From: Bacillota bacterium
Lineage (GTDB): Bacteria; Bacillota; UBA4882; UBA8346
Assembly (NCBI GenBank): GCA_028282485.1
Contig: JANQHU010000451.1
Coordinates: 1 to 5,715 of the forward strand
Length of the DNA: 5,715 bases
Reading direction: 5' to 3'
Shown: one piece after another, positions 1 through 5,715 of the stretch
Position numbering within the stretch: position 1 is the first letter of the stretch
Layout: each line of letters begins with the position of its first letter
Program-made: the position numbers and the translations under genes
Notes under the pieces: model-generated
Databases searched by the model: none
What the model saw: the letters and a program-made list of their open reading frames with translations, nothing else
Told to the model about the DNA's origin: nothing

Positions 1-15
1 CCAGTAATGACGTTG

Positions 16-834
16 GTTTAACCTAAACATATAATGTATTTAAATTCGTACATTGTCATCAAATCTAAAATTTGATTATGGTTTAACCTAAACATATAAT
101 GTATTTAAATATTTTATTTCACCCTTTCTTATCCTATTTAAAATCAGTTTAACCTAAACATATAATGTATTTAAATCTGTAGTAGCCACACGGCTTAATT
201 CTATTTGATTAATGTTTAACCTAAACATATAATGTATTTAAATGCAAAACCACCCCTAAATTATCACTTTTTTGTTAAGTTTAACCTAAACATATAATGT
301 ATTTAAATCTTCCTTAACTTATTTATAGTCTTAAGTAATTCCGAGTTTAACCTAAACATATAATGTATTTAAATCCAATGATCGGAATCCCTCGCCCTGT
401 AAGCTGATGTTTAACCTAAACATATAATGTATTTAAATTTTTTAATGCATCCTGATTCTCATGAACAACTAGACTGTTTAACCTAAACATATAATGTATT
501 TAAATTTAATTTAACCCCGCACGATATAAATGTGCACATGTTTAACCTAAACATATAATGTATTTAAATAGGCTTGTTTAGAATTTTTTTTAACACTCTG
601 ATTTTGTTTAACCTAAACATATAATGTATTTAAATGGCAAAAAAGCTACCTTATTAAAAGCGGTGACAGCTAGTTTAACCTAAACATATAATGTATTTAA
701 ATTGGTCTTCACACAACTCCGCGAAGACATCTGGTTCGTTTAACCTAAACATATAATGTATTTAAATTTTAAACTATCTTGATTTTTATTTTTATAAGCT
801 GCTTGTTTAACCTAAACATATAATGTATTTAAAT
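16..834 (+). CRISPR. CRISPR array, 13 identical 30-bp repeats, 12 complete spacers
   Basis: Thirteen copies of a 30-bp repeat that begins GTTTAACC and ends ATTTAAAT start at 16, 81, 147, 214, 279, 345, 409, 476, 540, 606, 673, 738 and 805. I saw no mismatch between copies. The 12 spacers between them are all different and 34-37 bp long. Bases 1-15 are the end of another spacer, so the array continues to the left. The 3' end ATTTAAAT resembles the 8-nt tag that Cas6 leaves on crRNAs from type I-B and many type III arrays of Firmicutes, which argues for + strand transcription with the leader off the left edge. The spacers are pyrimidine-rich on this strand, which supports the same direction if they are antisense to phage mRNA. 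Against it, the last repeat at 805-834 is not degenerate, as a leader-distal repeat often is. Presence of the array is certain; its direction is inferred. Confidence 0.98.
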
Positions 835-1063
835 CATTAACAATATCTTCCGCAAAAAAATTAATACATATCTTTTCTTTATTAGAAGTAAAGAAATTTA
901 TAAAAGTTATCCTCAAACAAAAAATATGAAAGTTGTAAGTAGAATTTTTTCAAAATATAATTTTAATCAAAAAGCTATAGATTTTTTAGATATAGCTAAG
1001 TTTTTAACTGAATCTAGATATGTTGGGGTTAGTTTAGAGTTTAGGCATTTGAGTAAGTTTTAA
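833..1063 (+). pseudogene. Possible 3' remnant of an unidentified gene
   Basis: One + strand frame is open for 76 codons from the end of the last CRISPR repeat to a TAA at 1061-1063; a TAA inside the repeat (830-832) closes it upstream. The only in-frame ATG (926-928) would give a 45-residue peptide, but no Shine-Dalgarno sequence precedes it. The last 40 or so residues (for example FNQKAIDFLDIAKFL, then a C-terminal EFRHLSKF) look like ordinary globular protein. A strong terminator begins about 40 bp after the stop, as expected for a gene end. This fits a gene whose 5' part was lost when the array or a neighbour was rearranged. I do not recognise the family. It may also be a chance open frame in AT-rich DNA or part of an array-flanking region. 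Confidence 0.25.
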
Positions 1064-1104
1064 TTTAGTTTAGTGTGTCATTATTTTTATATAAGTAAGC
1101 TCCT

Positions 1105-1137
1105 ATTCCTTAATGTAATTATTAAGGAATTTTTTTT
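1105..1137 (+). terminator. Rho-independent terminator
   Basis: A perfect 10-bp inverted repeat (ATTCCTTAAT at 1105-1114 and ATTAAGGAAT at 1121-1130) encloses a 6-base loop and is followed directly by seven T residues (1131-1137). The T tract lies only on the + strand side, so it stops rightward transcription. It would end transcripts from the CRISPR array or the upstream remnant frame and insulate the cas operon from them. The stem has few G/C pairs, so its strength is uncertain. Confidence 0.85.
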
Positions 1138-1144
1138 GGTCAAA

Positions 1145-1150
1145 TATAAT
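1145..1150 (+). promoter_or_regulatory. Candidate -10 box for the cas operon
   Basis: A perfect TATAAT lies just after the terminator and about 110 bp before the first start codon. The hexamer 17 bp upstream (TTAAGG, inside the terminator stem) is a poor -35 match, and AT-rich DNA gives such hexamers often by chance. I give it as the best-placed candidate only. Confidence 0.25.
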
Positions 1151-1245
1151 TCCCAAAATTAATAAAAATAAAAGGAATTTTAGAAAGTATATTTAAATAA
1201 TAGAAATAATTGTTTGTTAATTATGTCAATTAAATTATTTTTTTG

Positions 1246-1251
1246 AGGAGG
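1246..1251 (+). promoter_or_regulatory. Shine-Dalgarno site of the CARF gene
   Basis: A full AGGAGG lies 8 bases before a GTG codon at 1260. This spacing fixes GTG as the start of the CARF gene although it is not ATG; the next codons (N-L-L-I-C) form the expected first beta strand of a CARF domain. Confidence 0.9.
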
Positions 1252-1259
1252 TTTAGGCC

Positions 1260-2699
1260 GTGAATCTTTTGATTTGTAGCGGTGGTGCTAATCCAGTACC
1301 TAATTATGTAGTTTGTAGATATCTTTTGGATAAGTTCCGGGAAGATGTAGAAAAAATGCCAATTCCCGATTTGATTTTATTTTTGCAAACTGAAAAAACC
1401 CAAGACTATTATAAAAATTTAAAAAAAATCCTAATAGAAGAAGACAGAGAGAAAAAGAACTTAGGCGTAACTTGTGAAGATTTCAAATATTGTAATATAT
1501 CTTCCGAAAGAGATTTCTCAGAAATTCGTAAGAATCTAAATGAAAAGTTAAATGAAATTCAGGATTCACTAAAAAAAGATAAAAAAACTTTAACTCATAT
1601 TCATTTTAATATAACTGGTGGAACTAAGCCGATGGTGGTCTGTGGTTATCAAGAAATCAGTAGTTTTTGTAAGTTATCCAAAAATCAACCCCCAATTAAA
1701 TTTGCTTATTCAGATCTGAATCCTAAAAACCATACAATTAATTACATTTGTGAGGATGATTCTGCAAATTTATTTTATCCTGAGGAAGACAATTTGCTAG
1801 ATAAGGTTAAAATTAAGATGGGTGATTTGTTTAAATTACATAATTTACATTATGAAGATTGTGGAAGTAAAAATGAAAATTTATATGATATTAATTTTAA
1901 AAGAGTTTTTGAAAATAAGGTTAATTCGAAAAATAATTCATTTCGTTATTTAGGTTTAGCTCAATATGGAATGGATATTAAAGAAATTGATAAATTGCGA
2001 GAAATATCAAAAGACAATAGAATTAAACATAAAAACCATCGAAATAAAAAATTATTTGTTCGTTTAAAAAACACTAATTTATTAGAAGAAGTATATGAAA
2101 AAGAAGGCGAAGAGTCTCTGGGTATTTTTCGAGAAAATTTAGAACAATTACTTTCACTTTTCAAAAAAATAGCTTCTGATTTTACGTTTGATTTTGAAAA
2201 CGTGAAAGTTAAAGAATTTGTTGATTTAATGAAATTTCTTGATGGAGATTGGTTGGAACAATTCTTATGGAAAATATTATTAGAATTTAAGGATGAAATA
2301 AATATTGATGATGTGAAATGGTCAGTTGAACCTGATATTGAAGAAACATTAGAAAATAATAGAAAATATTGTGAGCTAGACTTAATTGTCCTTAGGGGTT
2401 ACCAGATTACAACCTTTTCTTGTACCACAGACTATAACAAACACATATTAAAAAACAAAGGATTTGAAGTCTTTTTTCGCAGTAGGCAGTTAGGAGGCCA
2501 TGCAGCAAAATCGGTATTAGTAATTACAAGTAATGACCAAAATTTGAAAACGGAATTATTGGAAGATCTAAAATCTTTCGAAGGCACCGAATATTTTACC
2601 GTCATTCACTATGAAGATCTTTGTGATAAAGCGGTATTAAAAGAGAAATTAAAAGAAATATTGGAAGCACCAGATTTTAAGAAGCTAGATGGAGAGTAA
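1260..2699 (+). CDS. CARF-domain effector with PD-(D/E)XK-like nuclease domain (Card1/Can2-type)
   Basis: A 479-residue cytoplasmic protein, probably a cyclic-oligoadenylate-activated effector of the type III system encoded after it. Residues 1 to about 170 look like a CARF domain: a first strand and turn LLICSGGANPVPN (3-15), then the signature NITGGTKPM (117-125), which in Card1/DUF1887 relatives forms part of the ligand pocket. Residues about 190-320 are rich in Lys, Asn and Glu and unassigned. Residues about 325-455 resemble the C-terminal nuclease fold: GDWLEQFLW (329-337, with helix Glu333), CELDLIVLRG (371-380, with Glu372 and Asp374), FSCTT (386-390) and RSRQLGG (407-413). Card1-type enzymes have Glu-x-Lys where this protein has Ser387-Cys-Thr389, so the active site is altered, moved or dead. 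There are no membrane segments or signal peptide. The gene starts with GTG behind a perfect ribosome binding site, ends 6 bases before cas10, and is clearly richer in A/T than the two genes after it. CARF assignment is firm; nuclease activity is uncertain. Confidence 0.82.
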   Translation: MNLLICSGGANPVPNYVVCRYLLDKFREDVEKMPIPDLILFLQTEKTQDYYKNLKKILIEEDREKKNLGVTCEDFKYCNISSERDFSEIRKNLNEKLNEIQDSLKKDKKTLTHIHFNITGGTKPMVVCGYQEISSFCKLSKNQPPIKFAYSDLNPKNHTINYICEDDSANLFYPEEDNLLDKVKIKMGDLFKLHNLHYEDCGSKNENLYDINFKRVFENKVNSKNNSFRYLGLAQYGMDIKEIDKLREISKDNRIKHKNHRNKKLFVRLKNTNLLEEVYEKEGEESLGIFRENLEQLLSLFKKIASDFTFDFENVKVKEFVDLMKFLDGDWLEQFLWKILLEFKDEINIDDVKWSVEPDIEETLENNRKYCELDLIVLRGYQITTFSCTTDYNKHILKNKGFEVFFRSRQLGGHAAKSVLVITSNDQNLKTELLEDLKSFEGTEYFTVIHYEDLCDKAVLKEKLKEILEAPDFKKLDGE

Positions 2700-2705
2700 G
2701 GTAAA

Positions 2706-4394
2706 ATGAAACTTTATTTAACACAATACGATCTAAGTGGTATTCAAAACTTTATCTTTAATTCCCCGAATAACAAAGTTAAAGAAAACATTGGTGCCTC
2801 AGAGCTAGCAGATAATATTTTAGCAGAGGGAATTGATAAATTATCTGAGGAGTTATCTTTGCAAAAAACAACTCAAATAGCTGATTTAAACCCTTTAGCT
2901 GCGCAAAATCAGATATTAGAGATATACTGTGGAGGTGGTAATGCCTTACTGCTTTTTAATCAGAAAAGTGTGGCCCACCAGTTAACTAAAGGTTTATATC
3001 AGTATATGTTAGTCCAGGCTAAGGGCCTAAAGTTGGTAACCGCTACTTTAGAAGTAGCTCCTAGCAATTCCTTGGCGGAAGATATGAAAAAATTGCGTGT
3101 TTACTTAACCAAAGCCAAAAATGAATATCCGGGAGTTCAGCTCCTACAGGGTTTTTCTTTAAATCGCCAGGATGATTTTTCGGGAGAGCCCTGCGTCTTA
3201 AACTTTCTCCCAGATGAAATTAAAACTAGCGGTGCCAGCAAAGCTTTGATTATGCCAAGGGCCAATTTTTTAAAACGGGAAGCAGAGAGACTAGGTAAAC
3301 AACGGTTTGACAAATTGCTTCCCCGAGAAGCTCAAAGGGAATATACTTTTTTGCGAGGTTTTGACGAGATTGGCGGGGCTATTGGTGAGAGCTATTTAGG
3401 AGTAGTTCATATTGATGGTAATAATTTGGGAAGTTTAATAGATAAATTATGTAACCAGGAGCCTGATTACCAAAAAGGAATTAATTATTATCGGGAAATC
3501 TCCAAAAAAATTGCTGCTAAGTACCAAAGGGTTTTTACCGAGATGATCGAAAAGTTGATAGTTTGGTTAAACGCACGGGGGGCAACGGAATTAGAGAAGA
3601 AATACGGAATCATTCTGAAACAAAGTGGAGGGAAGACTCTGTTACCCCTGCGGCCGTTAATCTGTGCTGGCGATGATCTTACTTTTGTCTGCCACGGGAA
3701 GTTGGCGCTAGGGTTAACAGAGTTTTTTTTGAAAAAATTAGATTCTATTACATTCGCCAAGCAAGAAGTGCCTTTATCCGCTTGTGCTGGAGTTGTCTTG
3801 GCTAAAAGTAATTTTCCTTTTAGTAAGGCTTACCGCCTTAGTGAGGAAGTCTGCCAAAACGCTAAATATCAAGCAAGAACAAAAAAACGAGAAGATAGCT
3901 TAGAGCTGGCAGGAAGCTGGTTGGATTTTCATCTGCATTTTGGAGGGGTCACTACCAGTTTGCAAAAGCTGCGGAAAGAATGGTATTCGCAAATGGCTTC
4001 TTCTCCTCCTTTACTGCGACGACCCTGGTTGGTAAAGGAAGTGCCAATTAGTGAAAGGGAAAGTTATTCTTGGAAGGAGCATTTTAAAGGGATTTATGCA
4101 GAGTTTCAAAAAGAGATTAATGGTCAGCCAGTTTGGCCCCGAAGTAAGTTGAAGGCTTTTCGTGAGGCTTATCTAAAGGGACCGACTGCGGTAGCCGAAT
4201 TTTTAGCATTTGCCGAATCGCGATATGTCGTCTATGAGCAAAAAGAAAAAATTAATGATACTGTTATTAGCAAAGGGTACAAGAAAGATATTGCCACTGC
4301 TTTTGATGTTTTGGAAGTTTTGGATTTTTATGTGGATTTAGATAAAAAGTCAGGGAGCCCGCAAGAGAAGGGGGTAAATACTTGTGCAAATTAA
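2706..4394 (+). CDS. cas10: Cas10, HD-less type III CRISPR large subunit
   Basis: A 562-residue Cas10, the large subunit of a type III interference complex, which makes cyclic oligoadenylate from ATP when target RNA is bound. The protein begins directly in the first palm domain (YDLSGIQNFIF, 8-18; YCGGGNALLLF, 74-84). There is no N-terminal HD nuclease domain, which explains its length: full Csm1 or Cmr2 proteins usually exceed 700 residues. The second palm domain has VVHIDGNNLGSL (233-244), where Asp237 is a likely metal ligand, and ICAGDDLTFVC (319-329), the GGDD cyclase motif with Ala321 in the first position and both aspartates (323, 324) kept. A helical C-terminal region follows from about 400. 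ATG at 2706 lies 6 bases after the CARF gene stop, with only a short AAGG nearby, so translation may be coupled. Absence of HD together with the downstream Csx10-like gene points to subtype III-D. Cas10 identity is firm; cyclase activity is likely but inferred. Confidence 0.93.
   Translation: MKLYLTQYDLSGIQNFIFNSPNNKVKENIGASELADNILAEGIDKLSEELSLQKTTQIADLNPLAAQNQILEIYCGGGNALLLFNQKSVAHQLTKGLYQYMLVQAKGLKLVTATLEVAPSNSLAEDMKKLRVYLTKAKNEYPGVQLLQGFSLNRQDDFSGEPCVLNFLPDEIKTSGASKALIMPRANFLKREAERLGKQRFDKLLPREAQREYTFLRGFDEIGGAIGESYLGVVHIDGNNLGSLIDKLCNQEPDYQKGINYYREISKKIAAKYQRVFTEMIEKLIVWLNARGATELEKKYGIILKQSGGKTLLPLRPLICAGDDLTFVCHGKLALGLTEFFLKKLDSITFAKQEVPLSACAGVVLAKSNFPFSKAYRLSEEVCQNAKYQARTKKREDSLELAGSWLDFHLHFGGVTTSLQKLRKEWYSQMASSPPLLRRPWLVKEVPISERESYSWKEHFKGIYAEFQKEINGQPVWPRSKLKAFREAYLKGPTAVAEFLAFAESRYVVYEQKEKINDTVISKGYKKDIATAFDVLEVLDFYVDLDKKSGSPQEKGVNTCAN
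4368..4374 (+). promoter_or_regulatory. Shine-Dalgarno site of csx10, inside cas10
   Basis: AAGGGGG within the last codons of cas10 lies 9 bases before GTG at 4384. It supports that GTG as the start of the next gene, which overlaps the end of cas10 by 11 bases in another frame and suggests coupled translation. Confidence 0.75.
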
Positions 4395-5715
4395 GATTAG
4401 CTTAGAATCAGATTTTTGCCCAGCTTCCGGGGCGGGACAAGCCAATCTGGTAGATGTAGAAATAACCTATGACTCTTTGGGAATTCCTTACTTACCAGCC
4501 AAACGCTTAAAAGGCTGCTTTAAACAAGCAATGCGGGAGGTTTTGGAGGCATTAGGCAAACCAGTAGTGGAAATTGAGTTGTTACTACAATTAGTTTTTG
4601 GAAAATCGGGTGCTACCCCGGCGGAGGGGGAAGGAGTTAGATTTACCAACGGGTACCTTCCTTTTGCTGCAGAATTACAAAGAGTTTTAGCGGTTTCGAA
4701 AGCTGTGAGTAAAACGGGATTTCCGTTATTCTTAAACCGTCAAAATATTCTAGATTCTTTTACCGGAGTTCGTTGTCAAACAGCAATTGATGGAGAAACC
4801 GGGGTGGCCGAAACTAATAGTTTACGACAGATCAGATATTTAAAAAAAGGGCTGAGTTTCTATATAACTTTGGAAATACCTGAAAACGAACATAAAACAA
4901 ACATCATTAATTTATTGCGGCAAAGCTGCCGGGCGTTACGGCATATGGGCTTAAATCGAACACGAGGTTTTGGGCTAGTTCGCTGTGAGTTAATCGAAAC
5001 AGATCCCATAAATAATCTTTCTAAAGAGAAAACTAGCGTCAATCAAAATAACTTAAAGGAATTATTAATACCATTAAATCAGCAACCGCCGGAGATTCAA
5101 ATGTTAGGTTATCGCTTGGAAATAATCGATAAATTATTAATTTCTAGCGGTGCGGTAGCCGGGCTACGTGGGGAGACTCATGTGCCGGGAAGCAACCTGC
5201 TAGGATATTTTGCCGGAGCCTATATTCAAAAATATTTGGCTGGTTCTGGAGTTGACGCCCATCAAAACCAGGAGTTTCGACGATTATTTTTAGAAGGGGG
5301 CCTTGGATTCTCCCACGGATATCTTAGTGATTATGATGACCCCTCGGGTCAATATCGTCGTTACTTGCCCGTACCACTAATCTTTAAAAAGCAAAAAGAT
5401 AATGAAAAAAAATTTTTTAATGCTAGTTTTACAAAAGCTGCGAGTAATGATTTTACCGATGTCAAAGGGGGTTATACTTTTATTGGGGCTAAAAAAATTT
5501 ATTATGATGCTCCTAGTACCAGTATTACTTACCATCACCGCCGCCCGCAAAATTCCCGAATTGGTCATGCAACTAAAAAAGAAGGAGCTCTCTTTAATTA
5601 CGAAGCTATGACTGCAGGAGCGGTTTTGCAGGGCTATTTTTGGGGGCAAGCAGCTGATTTAAAATTCCTGCAAGAGCTAGTGCCGGATCAGAGTTTGATT
5701 AAGTTAGGCCGCTCT
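4384..5715 (+). CDS. csx10: Csx10-like RAMP protein of a type III-D complex (3' end beyond the window)
   Basis: The frame is open for 444 codons from GTG 4384 to the right edge with no stop, so the gene is incomplete here. It encodes a RAMP-superfamily subunit of the crRNA-binding complex; Csx10 takes the Cas5-like role, holding the 5' end of the crRNA beside Cas10. Two RAMP units are visible. The first runs from residue 1 to about 205, with PYLPAKRLKG (35-44) and the glycine-rich loop RTRGFG (192-197). The second begins near 243, with HVPGSNLLG (266-274). The window ends at LGRS (441-444), where the glycine-rich loop of the second unit would be expected to start. Double RAMP structure, the IPYLP-x3-LKG-like entry motif and position directly after an HD-less cas10 favour Csx10 over Csm4 or Cmr3. 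The start is set by the AAGGGGG site and overlaps cas10 by 11 bases. GC content is visibly higher than in the CARF gene. RAMP identity is firm, the Csx10 subfamily likely. Confidence 0.75.
   Translation, partial: MQIKISLESDFCPASGAGQANLVDVEITYDSLGIPYLPAKRLKGCFKQAMREVLEALGKPVVEIELLLQLVFGKSGATPAEGEGVRFTNGYLPFAAELQRVLAVSKAVSKTGFPLFLNRQNILDSFTGVRCQTAIDGETGVAETNSLRQIRYLKKGLSFYITLEIPENEHKTNIINLLRQSCRALRHMGLNRTRGFGLVRCELIETDPINNLSKEKTSVNQNNLKELLIPLNQQPPEIQMLGYRLEIIDKLLISSGAVAGLRGETHVPGSNLLGYFAGAYIQKYLAGSGVDAHQNQEFRRLFLEGGLGFSHGYLSDYDDPSGQYRRYLPVPLIFKKQKDNEKKFFNASFTKAASNDFTDVKGGYTFIGAKKIYYDAPSTSITYHHRRPQNSRIGHATKKEGALFNYEAMTAGAVLQGYFWGQAADLKFLQELVPDQSLIKLGRS

Larger units (their letters stand above)
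1064..1259. other. AT-rich intergenic region before the cas operon
   Basis: This stretch contains no plausible gene. It holds the terminator at 1105-1137, a possible -10 box at 1145-1150 and the ribosome binding site at 1246-1251. The rest is A/T-rich DNA in which I see no further convincing structure. Because the terminator closes off transcription from the array side, the operon promoter should lie between about 1138 and 1245. Confidence 0.7.

Noticed and set aside
705..728. GTCTTC / GAAGAC inverted repeat within one spacer
   Set aside because: It is a 6-bp match inside a spacer, so it reflects the source DNA or chance and has no counterpart in other spacers.
16..834. Self-targeting spacers against this window
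   Set aside because: By eye I found no spacer matching the cas genes or intergenic DNA here; a genome-wide check was not possible.
1187..1198. GTATATTTAAAT, similar to the end of the CRISPR repeat, as a degenerate repeat copy
   Set aside because: Only the last ten or so bases are similar, the rest of the repeat is absent, and such strings are common in AT-rich DNA.
1961..2164. Minus strand open frame of 67 codons inside the CARF gene
   Set aside because: It lies opposite a well-supported gene, and its low-complexity Ser/Leu/Ile content looks like an antisense shadow.
2706..3000. HD nuclease domain at the start of Cas10
   Set aside because: No His-Asp pair in a helical N-terminal domain is present; the protein starts at the first palm domain.
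3488..3760. Minus strand open frame of 90 codons inside cas10
   Set aside because: It is antisense to the conserved palm-2 region of Cas10, has no domain sign and no ribosome binding site that I can see.
4860..5042. Minus strand open frame of 60 codons inside csx10
   Set aside because: It is antisense to a continuous RAMP coding frame and shows no independent gene signals.
5377..5649. Overlapping plus and minus strand open frames near the right edge
   Set aside because: Both overlap the csx10 frame, which continues through the region with family-like sequence; they are shadows.

Overview
The window holds one CRISPR locus: a CRISPR array on the left and the start of a type III effector operon on the right, all probably read on the + strand. 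Base composition is AT-rich. Start sites carry strong AGGAGG-type ribosome binding sites, and two of the three operon genes start with GTG. The repeat ends in ATTTAAAT, like many repeats of Clostridia. Together these suggest a low-GC Firmicute, probably a clostridial lineage. That assignment is an inference; no marker gene is present.

Layout. Bases 1-15 are the tail of a spacer. Bases 16-834 contain 13 identical 30-bp repeats and 12 complete spacers of 34-37 bp. Bases 833-1063 carry an open frame with no convincing start site; it looks like the 3' end of an older gene or chance. A clear rho-independent terminator follows at 1105-1137. After an AT-rich leader region come three genes in close succession. 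The first (1260-2699) encodes a CARF-domain protein with a C-terminal PD-(D/E)XK-type nuclease fold of the Card1/Can2 kind. The second (2706-4394) is a Cas10 with no HD nuclease domain. The third (4384 to the right edge, incomplete) is a two-unit RAMP protein that best fits Csx10.

How the parts work together. Cas10 without HD plus Csx10 is the signature of subtype III-D. In such systems a crRNA-guided complex recognises foreign RNA, the Cas10 palm domains make cyclic oligoadenylate, and a CARF protein binds that signal and turns on its effector domain. Here the CARF gene lies directly before cas10 in the same operon, so it is the natural candidate for the signal-activated arm. Two points depart from the textbook version: the Cas10 motif reads A-G-D-D instead of G-G-D-D, and the CARF nuclease has Ser-Cys-Thr where Card1-type enzymes carry Glu-x-Lys. 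No cas1, cas2, cas6, Cas7-like backbone gene or small subunit lies in the window; they would have to be beyond its edges or elsewhere in the genome.
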